From NCBI GenBank assembly GCA_965649825.1, contig OZ287696.1, positions 806,001 through 870,000 of the forward strand: a stretch of 64,000 bases of DNA, written 5' to 3'. Shown piece after piece: positions 1 through 10,540 of this stretch. The position numbers and the translations under genes are program-made. Numbering within the stretch: position 1 is the first letter of the stretch; each line of letters begins with the position of its first letter. The notes under the pieces are model-generated. The model ran no database searches. It saw nothing but the letters and a program-made list of their open reading frames with translations, and was not told the origin of the DNA. Source of the stretch: Penicillus capitatus (taxonomy: Eukaryota; Chlorophyta).

Positions 1-903
1 AGCCATCCAAGCATGAGAACGACTTGCCCACAAGGGTCGTCTTCCTCGTTTCGACCTCCTGGAAGAAATGCTCCAGTAAACCCATTGGGTCCATCAACAT
101 CTGGTGCAAATGCCCCAAGGGACCCAATGGCACCGTCAGGTTCTGGCGAGCAACCTGATGTCGAAATCATCAACCCTCTTCCCTCGTACTGGACAGGCAA
201 ACAAGCATCGGGGCATGTCAGTCATGATGATGACATGATGAGCAATCTCGCTGCCTTCTCGATGTGCCAAGAAGATGGACAGGAAGATCCAGAAGAGTTC
301 ATTCGGCAGCAATCTCTTCTTCTGGATGCCTACAGCAATGCTCGAGACCTCAAGGATCTGCAGCCCGCTGAACATCCCCCTCAGATGACCCAGCCAAATA
401 TCCCTCAGCAGCCCGTTGACAATTCTGTCCCAGAATGGCCAGAAGATATGTCAGATGAAGCCCAACCTGGATTCGTCACTCCAGTGAAGCGCCGTCTAGG
501 AAGCCCCGTTGACAATTCTGTCCCAGAATGGCCAGAATCCATGCCGGATGAAGCCCAACCTGGATTCGTCACTCCAGTGAAGCGCCGTCTAGGAAGCCCC
601 GTTGACAATTCTGTCCCAGAATGGCCAGAAGATATGTCAGATGAAGCCCAACCTGGATTTGTCACTCCAGTGAAGCGCCGTCTAGGAAGCCGCATCCACG
701 GTCCTGCATCAGAATGGCCAGAATCCATGCCGGATGAAGCCCAACCTGGATTCGTCACTCCAGTGAAGCACAGTCCATCAAGCCCCGTTGACAATTCTGT
801 CCCAGAATGGCCAGAAGATATGTCAGATGAAGCCCAACCTGGATTCGACACTCCAGTGAAGCGCCGTCCAGCAAGCCACATCCATAGTCCTGCATCAGAA
901 TGA
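1..903 (+). CDS. Repeat protein with DEAQPGF tandem units, 5' end possibly outside window
   Basis: The reading frame is open from position 13 (ATG) to a TGA at 901-903. It encodes about 130 residues of low-complexity sequence followed by tandem units of about 31 residues. Each unit carries the core DEAQPGF and then TPVKRR or TPVKHS. The N-terminal stretch (SSSSFRPPGRN, then TQPNIPQQP) resembles the segment that precedes the SPOC domain near 55.5 kb, so this looks like an exon of the same composite gene family. The start is uncertain because the window begins 12 bases upstream and an upstream exon is possible. The same unit ends the 1,443-residue protein at 56.0-60.5 kb. Function is unknown. 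The frame remains open after the stop, through more repeat units, to about 1,287. Confidence 0.5.
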   Translation, partial: SHPSMRTTCPQGSSSSFRPPGRNAPVNPLGPSTSGANAPRDPMAPSGSGEQPDVEIINPLPSYWTGKQASGHVSHDDDMMSNLAAFSMCQEDGQEDPEEFIRQQSLLLDAYSNARDLKDLQPAEHPPQMTQPNIPQQPVDNSVPEWPEDMSDEAQPGFVTPVKRRLGSPVDNSVPEWPESMPDEAQPGFVTPVKRRLGSPVDNSVPEWPEDMSDEAQPGFVTPVKRRLGSRIHGPASEWPESMPDEAQPGFVTPVKHSPSSPVDNSVPEWPEDMSDEAQPGFDTPVKRRPASHIHSPASE

Positions 904-1135
904 CCAGAATCCATGCCGGATGAAGCCCAACCTGGATTCGTCACTCCAGTGAAGCACAGTCCATCAAGCCCCGTTGACAATTCTGTCCCAGAATGGCTAG
1001 AAGATATGTCAGATGAAGCCCAACCTGGATTCGACACTCCAGTGAAGCGCCGTCCAGCAAGCCACATCCATGGTCCTGCATCAGAATGGCCAGAATCCAT
1101 GACAGATGAAGCATACCAAACTATGCTTGGAAAGA
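409..1135 (+). repeat. Tandem repeat of about 93 bp encoding DEAQPGF units
   Basis: About eight degenerate units of roughly 93 bp keep the reading frame. Each encodes a segment like VDNSVPEWPEDMSDEAQPGF followed by a basic patch. Two alternating sub-types are visible (VDNSVPE and IHGPASE starts). The array runs past the TGA at 901-903 without losing phase. Confidence 0.85.
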
Positions 1136-1138
1136 GGC

Positions 1139-1369
1139 CTGTGCACGAGTCTGCCGTCGATCTGCCATTAGATGCAGATCGACGCAGTCCTGCACGTAGC
1201 TACATCCATGTGCACGAGTCTGCCGTCGATCTGCCTCGATGCAGATCGGCGCAGTCCTGCACATGGAGGCAACTCAGAATGCCATAGCTACAGCCAATAG
1301 CTACTGCCATGTGCATGAGTCTGCCGTCGATCTGCCTTGATGCAGATCGGCGCAGTCCTGCACATGGCG
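1139..1369. repeat. Array of three ~60-nt perfect hairpins (copy A)
   Basis: Three units near 1,140-1,198, 1,207-1,267 and 1,309-1,369 share one design. An outer stem pairs CATGTGCA with TGCACATG. An inner 11-bp stem pairs CGTCGATCTGC with GCAGATCGACG. The loop has six nucleotides. Units are separated by spacers containing short repeats of the type ATAGCTACAGCC. The same array occurs at 23.74 kb and, inverted, at 55.58 kb. The open reading frames across it are by-products of the repeat and I do not regard them as coding. Confidence 0.85.
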
Positions 1370-1371
1370 TA

Positions 1372-1763
1372 ACTATCCAAGCCTGAAACAACGCGCCTAC
1401 CCGAGTCATCCTCCGTGAAGGCAAAGCCGCTGGTGCCACTGCAAAATGCCCCATTCCATTACCTCCTCGACTCGCAATTGAATCAAGAACTCCCATGACG
1501 TCGGATTTTAGAATGGCCGAAAGCCCAGAGATCAAAGATTTCGAGTATCATTTTCTTCTACATCACTCCTACTGAGCCCAACCGCCTCTGTCATAAACTA
1601 CTGAGCCATCTGAAGGAACGCGAAGCCGCTGGTGTTCTGCATCTCCGATAATTCAACGCCACTCCCTATCTCATTCCTCTTTCAGAATCGAGTTTGACAG
1701 AATTTCCTGACACAGAGGATCCAATGAACAACGCCCTCATCTGTTTCCTGATTATGATGTGAT
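1372..1763 (+). pseudogene. Degenerate SPOC-domain segment (copy A)
   Basis: This stretch aligns with the intact 146-residue SPOC-like reading frame at 55,075-55,515. Recognisable fragments include a counterpart of KLLSHLKEREAAGV and the following strand. Frameshifts and an in-frame stop (CGATAA near 1,650) break it. It follows the hairpin array directly, as in copies B and C. Confidence 0.6.
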
Positions 1764-3459
1764 GTGCGAGACTTTGCTGATGTCTGTGTGTCAAACATGT
1801 TTGTTTTTGATGTGACATTTGTTCAGACGCATCATCCATTGTTAATCAATTTTCAACTCAGTACGTGCGTTACGCAACCATGTTAAGCGACAGCGTTGCA
1901 GCGAAAGTCATCGCCGCACTCTTCTCTTGCGTCTCTGTCGGGATTTCTCTCAATCAGGTGTGTCTCTATCTGCGTCTATCGCGCCCATTTGACCTTCTGT
2001 CGCGTTCCACAGATTGTCATGCACTTGAAATTCTATACCGAGCCCGTCTTTCAAGTAATCTACTGCTCGGCTGACAGGTCACCCGACAGAGCTGGCGAGA
2101 GGATCTTGTGAAGCAATGCTTGCCCCTTCGTTTGTCGCAAGATTCGTTAAAGATACACAGGCCTCCTGGACCCTTGCGTCTGAAAGGGGATAATCTAGGT
2201 GTGGTCCTACTGTTCTCCCCGTTTCTAACAGTATGAAAACAATGTCGGTGGAGTACGTTGTTTTGCTGTTGATGGTCACTAACGCGGAGTCTTCAACGAA
2301 GTCATGGTTCCGTGAAAGACGCGCTGCTATCACATGTACCGCACATGCGACAAGATAACAACCCATAGGTGTCTGCGCCATGCATCTTTTTTAGTGTGAA
2401 TTGTCCTGTTCCAATGGTTCAGCTATATACATGTCTGACGGTCCTCCTGAGAAGAACAGTGTCGGCTGAGGTTCACATGTCAGGTGAACGAACGTCGCAA
2501 AGTGATGCAAGGTTACGGCGTTTCATGGTGAATGGATCTCCCGCACCTACCTTCGTCACAGAGGAGAAGCGCAACCACGCTTGTGCGTCGACTGGATGTA
2601 CCCTGCCTACGTCAGATGTTGTTCACTTTGAGATCGCGAGTAGTCAATGTGAGTAGTGGGACTCGGTATTGGACGGAGTCGCTCGAGTGACTCATCTGTG
2701 CGCATCTAAGGCAGGTATGATACAATGTGTGTCTCTCTCTGGCCGTGGGCCACGTCACTGAACATTCTGCAGAAGTGTAAGAAGGAGCCGCGATCAAACG
2801 TCACAAGATCCGATTTCGCTCAAGCACCGTGAGAGACAACCTCGTATTCCTGGCTCTCTGACCGCCCTCCTTCGAGACGATCTGATTAGCACGTCTTCAA
2901 GTCATAGGTTTCGTACTCAAAGGAGTCTCCTTCCATCCGTCCCACAAAGCACGGAGACAGGGAGACATGGTGAGGTTCAATACAAAGAAAGGAAGGCCAG
3001 CCCAGCAGAGCCGGATGTGCGATGTGCATCGCATCGGATCAAGAACACTTTGACAGTCGAAAGCAGTATAGCAACGGAAACCTTTGCTCATCGATCCCGG
3101 ATGTGGCAGTAGGGAATAAGTTGCCTGTCAGGATGAGGGAAAGACGGTCGGTGATCTCGATGCAAGGGTACGCTGTTCACTTCCGAGTGCTGTCTCGAGG
3201 AAGTAGGGGCTTCACTTCATCCCCCGCAGGGGTACTTCAAATCGATAGAGAAGGCTGACATGCCATGAGAATCGACGGTGCAGTTACGAAGTGGTGATGC
3301 GGCTTCGAGTCCACGACGTGAGTGCTTCAAAAGGGCCTCTACTGTCGACTATCTCAATCTTAGAACGTACCTGGCAACGTTTACGGCGTGACAGTGGTCC
3401 TGCGCCGACAACTTCTTCTCTCTGTCTCCGACCCGGATGCATCACGCAGTCGCAGTGGA
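1764..3459. other. No supported gene; short kinase-like fragment inside
   Basis: The stretch is duplicated at 53.3-55.07 kb (right arm) and its first 350 bases also at 24.24-24.60 kb. Reading frames are short and many lack an ATG. At 2,076-2,103 there is a 28-bp block identical to kinase-gene positions 7,091-7,118 (it encodes TRQSWRE), preceded by an intron-acceptor-like CTGACAG. Copy A leaves kinase homology shortly after, at about 2,113. I see no gene I can defend. Confidence 0.5.
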
Positions 3460-4136
3460 CTACCTGCGCCTTGTCGCTCGCGCTGCGATCAGTCCGCTCA
3501 GGAGAGTGGGATAGGTCACTACTTCGCTGCGGGAGGTGATGGAATCTGTAACTGCCGTGAGAACACGGGCGACGACGGGTTTCTCCGCCGCTGCTCTTTC
3601 GACCACGACGGCCAGGATATTATCGGCGATGCCGTTCAACCTGAAACGATTCTCGAGAGATTTCGCCAGGCTCTTCACGGCGGTATCCTGCGACGTTGGC
3701 GCCGTCGATGACGACGGTGTCATGGTTCAGCCGAAGGTCCGTTTTCACTCGCCGTATCCGCTGCCGAATCTCTGACCTGCCCCACAGTCGTCGCGATATT
3801 CCTTCGATGACGTCGCCGAAGTTCCCGAGTCAGAGCGTCTGGGTGTACAGGGAATGCGTCCCAAGCACTCACTGTCTGGCGAAAATGCGCGATGCGGCGG
3901 TGCTCTACGCCCAGGCTCCGAACTACTGGCTGCCAAAGGTCCTCGCTGGATCGATGTTCGTCCATGAGAAACTGGGTGTCCAATGCGCATGATGCCCTGG
4001 TGAGCGACCTCGAGCGTCGGATGCTGACGCCTGCCGAATCTGCCATCTGACACCTGTATCGTGCGGTCGCAGAGCACCGACTGCCTTCGGACTGCGCCGG
4101 TGCCGAATGGTAGGTCCAAGTAGAAACGAATGGCAT
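3460..4136 (-). other. Possible hypothetical coding segment(s)
   Basis: Two minus-strand frames (3,720-4,136 and 3,460-3,723) give moderately protein-like translations. The second contains a helical-looking stretch (SLAKSLENRFRLNGIADN). The inner part (3,460-3,840) is conserved in the right arm at 52,960-53,340, while the 5' part exists only here because the right arm is deleted. I recognise no family. A short VVIDGANVAG reads in another frame at the right-arm copy but has no supporting context. Low confidence that this is a gene. Confidence 0.2.
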
Positions 4137-5553
4137 TCGCGAGACAGAAGAGGCTCACGCGCCACACTGCCTTTCGAAATCTACAAAGACAGTGCTGGAA
4201 TGGCGGTTCACTTCGACAAGGACGAGACGCTTGCAAGTCTGATCGGGACATGAAACACCCGTATCTGTCTTTTATCTCCTCTACCTGACATGCTCGGACC
4301 AGGATCGACAAGGCAAGGCAAAATGCACGTTGAAATTAGAAAACAGATGACGAAGGACGCATCGTGCACCGTCATCCTGGACCATAGATTCGATGCGAAG
4401 AGGGACGTCACCTGATCCAGAATCGCCTGTAAACTGCGTCTCCCGCCGTCAGCCGTCAAGTACTGCGTCTTCAACAGAGCCCTGGGCCACCGCGCCTTAA
4501 ACAGGCCTCCAACATCGAGCGAACAATGACCTTGCTCGTGAACTGGTGGAAAGTGAAGCTTTTCCGTCAGTCATGTCGTCTTCGCTTGCGCCAGGACGAC
4601 ACCCTTTCCCCGTAGGCCGTTTGTCGATCATCGGAAGGAGAAGTAGAAGAACTACACATAACGAAGGCAAAAGTGTGGGGGCATGCCGCTCCCTTTCATC
4701 ATAGGGATGCCTTGTCTTGAGTCGCTGCTACGTCAGTAGTGGAACCAATGACAGATCCATCCATCCGTATCCCCCGCGAAGACGAGGACGTCGGGGAGTG
4801 CGACATTCTGGCGGGTCCCTCTGGAGATGTGTTCGGTTGAGATGCGCATCTTCTCGACGCATTGGCGAGAATGCTGTCCAGGCAGTCAGTGTGACATACG
4901 AGCGCCGTGATTTTCGCTGCGTCGACCCGTCGAAGAAGAACCGCGACATTGCAAAGAAGCTTTTCATTCCCGCCGCTTTTGTCGCCGAGAACATCGAGAT
5001 AGATCTGTGGAGACGGCGCCCTTCAACGGAACGCAGTGCACGTGACAGAGACGTGTCCCAATGTGTGGTACATTGATTTCTGCTTCGTAGCTTCCGTTCG
5101 CTGTCGCAGAAAAAAGGGCTCATACGTCGCGAATTCTGCAAAGCCGACATCCCTCTCGCCACGGGGACCAGGATATTCGGCACCACATCGAGTGCTTGCG
5201 TCCACATCGCAGGGCCTCACAGAACAAACCCGCCGGTGCGGAATCGGTGACCGCGTTCGATATTCGCACACTCTCTTTGAAGTATGAGATTCCCACTCAC
5301 ACTTCTGTAAAAAAAGAACTTACGTACGTGTCTCGCTCACTGCTTTGTTGTTTATATTCTCGCGCCGAACGAACGCTGCACGGATTATTCGAAACTTGCT
5401 CCGTTCACACCACTGTCAGCTGGACCAGCTGCTGCTTCAGCCTTCTCAGACCAGTCGAACGAGCCTCGTCTCTTCGACCTTGAGACACGCGGTGGGAACC
5501 TCGTCGCCGTTGGGAGTTGTGCTAGAGGGTCGTGGCAGTTCATCTCCGTTTGC
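4137..5553. other. No gene recognised; upstream region of the kinase
   Basis: Only short overlapping frames on both strands, none with recognisable motifs. The region exists in the left arm only. Its last few hundred bases presumably hold the kinase promoter and 5' leader, but I see no clear TATA box or other signal. Confidence 0.4.
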
Positions 5554-7623
5554 ATGTGCAGCCCGCGGCGACACAGCTTCGATTCATCATCAACGTCCGC
5601 CGTTCCGCAGTTGTTGAAGTACTCGATTCCGCGAGACGCCATCATCCTGGGGGAGAAAATCGGCCAGGGAGCGTATGGCTGGGTGCACATAGCGGAACTC
5701 CACGGCCGCAGAGTGGCGGCAAAATTCTTGCACGTGGCGAGAACCGGCGAGGAGCTCGACGACGAAACGAAAGAGAAGCTCAAGGCCGAGGCGCACCGCC
5801 TCGGTCTCAAGCGCCACGAGAACGTCGTCGCATTCAAGGGCATCTCTAATCAGCTGGGATGCATCGTCACCGAGTACTGTCCCAATCGATCACTCTACGA
5901 TGTCATGCGGGGCGAAGAGCACCAGCACCTCTTCTTGGACTTTGTCTGCCGAGTCAAGTGGCTCGAGCAGATTGCGGCGGCGATGATCTGTCTGCACCAC
6001 GAACCTCCGTGTCTTATCCATCGGGACTTGAAGCCGCTGAACATATTCCTCGACCGGCACTTTGATGCCAAGGTTGGAGACTTCGGTCTGGCATGCATCG
6101 TGGACGTCTTCCACGGTTTCGAGACGTTCTGGCCCCCATCCATGGAGAGCAGCCTGATGCTGCTCTACCAACCTCCCGAGGTCATCGAGGGGAGCATGGC
6201 CAATCCAAGGAAGATGAACTACTCGACCAAGTCGGATGTCTATTCCTACGGGGTGCTCATTCGAGACCTTCTCACTCTGACAACACATTTCGGAATAGAG
6301 GAAGGTCCGCATATGGCGGTAGAGCTCCGGGCAGCCATGAAGGCGATTAAGGATGGGAAGATGCGCCCCGAAGTTCCAGAAGACCGCTCGGAGCTTTCCG
6401 GAGAGTTTCTGCCTTGTCTGGAACCGCTCGTCACGCTCATGCATGATTGCTGCCAAAGAGATCCGAGAGGAAGACCGGATTTCAAGACGGTCCACGAGCG
6501 GATCAGCGGGATTCGCGAAGATCTCAGGAGAGAAATGCAGTCCAGGGAGACTTACCAGAAATGCACACACAAGTGTGCGATCGTCACCGTGGCGAGCTGC
6601 ATCCTTGTCCTGGCCATCGCATTGCTTGCATGCTATGCCGTCAAGGATCTAATCAGATCTGGCGGACGCTTCTCTCCGGAAAGTACAGGGGCATGTATCG
6701 TGGCAGGCATCGTCTTTGCCCTCCTCTCGACAGCCTTAGTCTATAGAGGTCGGGAATGGTACAAGCGAGCTCAGAAGGAGAAGAAGAAAACGGCCATGCG
6801 TCAGTCCCTGTCGGCAGGAGGGGTGCGTAAACAGGCGAAGGGAAAGAACGGAAACAGAAGAATCAGAGTGGCGAAGACGAAGAATCCGCCCGTCAGTCCA
6901 TTCTCTTTTGCAACTGGTCAGTCGTTCTCTTGCTGCTCGATGGCCGTCGACGAGGATGCCGAGAAGCACAAGCTCCCGGTGAACTGGATGGAGATCTGCA
7001 GAAGGCTTGTGGATGAACTGCCCGCTTCATCGACCTGCGAGACCGTGCAGGCGGTTCGCGAGTTCTGTCTGCGACATCTTGTCTCTGAACAGGTCACCCG
7101 ACAGAGCTGGCGAGAGGACTTCGTAAAGTACTGTCTGACGAGTCAAGCCGTGATGGAGACCTCCGCATGGAAGCTGTACGAGACGGCTCTCCGTATCCCG
7201 CTGGACGTCACGATCGACATTCCTTCGGATGTCAGGATGCCTGTCTCGCCTCCATCCACGCCTCTTTCGGCGGCGTCTTCAGATCCGTTTGCCGCTGGAC
7301 CCAGTGCGCCTCTGGCCATTCCAAGCAAGTCGCCGTCTCTCGCAACGAGGATTCCCGACAGAAAGGCGATAGAGATGTCCGACGCAAACTCGGTCGATGG
7401 AGGACGCGTTCGAAACACCGAGATCGGGGAGACGCAAGGTGTGGACATGGGCAGAGGTGCTGTGCCATCCGCCACTTCCGGCAAGTGGAGCGATGTGGCT
7501 GTCCGTTCCTCGGTGTTTCGGCTGGCGAGTCGAGACGAAGCAGCAGAGGGAGATGATGCCAGCCGCGGATTCAGTTTCTGTCCTTCGAATGCGTCTACGC
7601 GATCACCCTGCTCGGAGAACTGA
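5554..7623 (+). CDS. Membrane-associated protein kinase (tyrosine-kinase-like group)
   Basis: A single uninterrupted frame of 689 residues. The kinase domain spans about 25-325. It has the glycine loop GQGAYG (37-42), catalytic lysine K57 in VAAKF, alpha-C glutamate E79, HRDLKPLN at 156-163 with catalytic D158, DFG at 176-178 and a PPE (207-209) in place of APE. All catalytic residues are present, so the kinase should be active. Two hydrophobic segments follow (about 342-363 and 379-397), separated by a short loop, then a basic stretch and a Ser/Pro/Ala-rich tail. Having the kinase domain N-terminal to paired membrane helices is the reverse of a typical receptor kinase and suggests membrane tethering without an ectodomain. 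ATG 5,554 is the first in frame; an upstream spliced exon cannot be excluded. Substrate unknown. The gene is absent from the right arm; its C-terminal third is copied at 24.56 kb. Confidence 0.85.
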   Translation: MCSPRRHSFDSSSTSAVPQLLKYSIPRDAIILGEKIGQGAYGWVHIAELHGRRVAAKFLHVARTGEELDDETKEKLKAEAHRLGLKRHENVVAFKGISNQLGCIVTEYCPNRSLYDVMRGEEHQHLFLDFVCRVKWLEQIAAAMICLHHEPPCLIHRDLKPLNIFLDRHFDAKVGDFGLACIVDVFHGFETFWPPSMESSLMLLYQPPEVIEGSMANPRKMNYSTKSDVYSYGVLIRDLLTLTTHFGIEEGPHMAVELRAAMKAIKDGKMRPEVPEDRSELSGEFLPCLEPLVTLMHDCCQRDPRGRPDFKTVHERISGIREDLRREMQSRETYQKCTHKCAIVTVASCILVLAIALLACYAVKDLIRSGGRFSPESTGACIVAGIVFALLSTALVYRGREWYKRAQKEKKKTAMRQSLSAGGVRKQAKGKNGNRRIRVAKTKNPPVSPFSFATGQSFSCCSMAVDEDAEKHKLPVNWMEICRRLVDELPASSTCETVQAVREFCLRHLVSEQVTRQSWREDFVKYCLTSQAVMETSAWKLYETALRIPLDVTIDIPSDVRMPVSPPSTPLSAASSDPFAAGPSAPLAIPSKSPSLATRIPDRKAIEMSDANSVDGGRVRNTEIGETQGVDMGRGAVPSATSGKWSDVAVRSSVFRLASRDEAAEGDDASRGFSFCPSNASTRSPCSEN

Positions 7624-10540
7624 TGGATGCGGATTCGACGAGCGAAACGCCTCTGACCTGTTCTGCTTTGCCCCACTGTGTTGTTCTAGCCTGTAGCAGA
7701 TACTCCGCCTTCGTTTTCATCGTCTTTTATGCTATTTTCAGTGATCGATTCAGCTTCTTCGTATACTCATCTATTTACTGCGCTACACGCTTAAACACTC
7801 TCTTTGCATTGCATTTGTGCTTTTCAATTTCATGCAAACTGTGGTCTCGTGGCTTTCATCTGTTGTCATTGCTCAGAAGGCAGCAGCCTACCAGAGCAAT
7901 TACCAAAGCAATGATGCAAACTTAATAATTGTCGAATAGATGGTCGACGAGGAAAGACTCTTTGCGGTAACATTTCTTTCGAATATCCATTTTCCAGAGA
8001 TTATTGCGTTGATTAGTCCGTGGGACAGATGTGTCATGCAGGAAACACGTTTCCGTATCGAGCACTTGGATTGTCGAATTGCATGGCGTCATCATTGTTC
8101 CTAGGCGTTAAGTTTTCGCACTTCAGTAATCACCTGTTGACGCCGATCGCATCAGCCAACAAACGAGAGCAAACTTGTCTTCGTGTATGTAATACACGTG
8201 ACTCCAATCGTCTTGCCACGTCGGTGACATCGACGTTCGGATAGTCGCTGCCATCAGACGAGCGTTCAAATGTCGTTCCGGCTATCTCAAATCCGACGCG
8301 CGGTACGCGGAGACGCATAGACCTCTTTGTCGTTGTCGGAGCGAACGACAAGCGATCGTACAGGCCTCCTCAGAGAAATCTGTCGAAAAACAGCAACGAG
8401 GACTGGAGAAAGGCGGATTACCCAAAGGAGATGACGCCCTGAAAGTGAGGCGGCAGAGATGTCGCTCGATGCGTTGAATGGCGCAGAAGCAGTCAGTTGA
8501 CGCCATCTGATCTATCGAACAATGGTTCCTGGAGGCTTTGCGCTCTACGGCCTCCTGTGACTGTGGTTCTCTGGAGTTCACGCTGTTCTTGTATGATCCG
8601 TTCGTCTCTGTAAAGGTCTTCCGCGTACCTCCTCTGTTGTACTACGCTCGAACTGCGAAGTCGCCAAGGCAGAACGAAAACGACGCGTTCGTCATTCCAG
8701 TGCGCGCTCTCTTCTTTGCCTTGAAAAGCTGCGCGGACTGTTATACACTTCTCAGACGGTAGATAGCGTCCACGCTGAATCCTGCGAGCTCACTGTGTAG
8801 ACAACTTCGAAATGGCGATTGTTCGTCGCGCGCCCCCTTTTCAGAGTGCATCGTCTGCTGTGGATGAAAAGCAGCGACGTTTTCATGTTTTACCATGGCC
8901 GACGTACCGTCGCCGTTCTGAGAGACATTCGACCTTTTGCTGGTTCGAATCGACTTGCAGCTGGAAGAGCGACCTATAACTGCCTAAGAGTCTGTCTGGC
9001 GCATCGACGGGGCTCTCGGCTTTCACTCTCCTATCGCTACTTCTTCGACGCAGCCTCCTCAAGTCTATTTCATGCGTAGGCACGTACGTCTCTAACATCT
9101 CAGGCACGGCACGGATCTCTGGAAATCGAGTGCAAGACACTCGGACAGAAGCCTGGCACGGTAATGTTAGGAGACAATCAAGAGTGCGGCACATAACGAG
9201 ATGAGCAGTTGTCGGCGGTCACACATCGCGACGTGCTAGGTGAGTTTAGGAAACCTAAATCGACGGCGCCTGCTCGGGGTCGGCGTCGTGTTGTCTGTCG
9301 GCGACAACGAATGCGCTGAAGAGATCCGTGGATTCCCGAAGTCTTCGATCAGAAGACGGTGACGAGCTTAACGACGACATGCGTCCTGCAACAGCCTCCG
9401 CAGCAATCACGAAGAAGTCGGAGATTAAGCGTTCTGTCGTTAAATTGCAATTCGCGTGCATGCAACGTAACGGAAACGGAGATTGACTGTTTAAACAATG
9501 TTTGTAAATGTCACTCTTCTGAAAAGTGTGTTGCACTAAGAAAAAGTGTTAGAAGTGTGTTGCACAGCGAACCAGCGTAACGATGGGGGCTTAAAGACAC
9601 TTGCAAAATATCACTCTTTTAAATAGTGTGATGTCCAGTGAAAAGGTGTTAGAATGGCGGTGCACAGAAGAACAGATGTTCACCCCGCCACAAAGTCTGC
9701 AAGCAAAGAAAGAGTGAGAGACCTGTGTGTTAGAGATGGAATGACTTACGGTCGGCGAGCGGCGCCTCGCAATGCGGCGCGGGAGGTCACCCCGAACGAA
9801 CGCTGGCTCCGATTCCAGTCAGGGTGCGCGAGGAGAACGAAATGCAACTGATGGTCGACTAGTAGGAGGTAGTCGTGCCACTCTCGATGCAGCGACGCGC
9901 AGCGCGGACATGCAGGAAAGGGGTCCAGACATGAAAGAAGGAAAGGGGACCCATGAAAAAACAAACATGAAAGGGAAACAACAAAAACACAGAACAGACA
10001 CTTGCAGGCAGGTAAGCAAACAAGCAGGAAAGGAAAATCAACAGTAAACTCACAAGGAAAAAGCATGAAACAGGTAAGCAGCAGAGGATGAGAACACAAA
10101 AAAGGTAAAGACGACAAAAAGAAAGCAGGGGAGACACACAAGAGACACCCGGGAGGGAAGAGAGATGAAAAAACACGGTCCCGGGTGTCTGAGAGCAGCA
10201 CGATACCGCCGTTCATCGGCAGTATACACCCGCCTGCCTCTTGTGCGCGACCCCGAAAGGCGGGCAGGTCGCCAAGGCCCTGCCCGCTGGTGCCGCGAAG
10301 GGTGGTCGAAGCCGCTGCCTCGGGGTGGAGAAGCAGCGACACATCGCTGGTGTGCGGATGCCGGATGCGGTGCTCTGATGCTCTGGATCTGGAGCCGGAT
10401 GTTCTTCATGCTTCAATCATGCTGGTTGCAGGCCACAAAGTTACGATGCTCTGACCGCTCTGTCAGTCTGTCATCCCGAGTCTATCATTCAACTACATGT
10501 CAACGATGAACAGAGATGGGTAGTCAGTCTTACCTCTTTT
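7624..10540. other. Non-coding module shared with copy B (25.1-27.97 kb)
   Basis: Closely similar to 25,097-27,970 in direct orientation, with small indels and substitutions. Frames are short and unrelated between copies, arguing against coding. Two features stand out. Around 9,505-9,632 are short imperfect inverted repeats of the TCACTC...GTGTGA type, for example TATCACTC with AGTGTGATG at 9,605-9,630. At about 9,905-10,160 there is a strongly A/G-rich plus strand, so the minus strand is T/C-rich. No RNA gene recognised. Confidence 0.5.

Noticed and set aside
1140-1370. HESAVDLPRC-type peptide repeated in several frames
   Set aside because: It is the translation of the hairpin stems and appears in sense and antisense; structure, not coding, explains it.
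8935-8965. GGTTCGAATC, resembling a tRNA T-arm / B box
   Set aside because: No acceptor, D or anticodon arm can be formed around it, and copy B has AGTTCGAATC. Not a tRNA.
9905-10160. A/G-rich tract considered as a telomere-like or microsatellite array
   Set aside because: There is no regular unit; it is compositional bias only.
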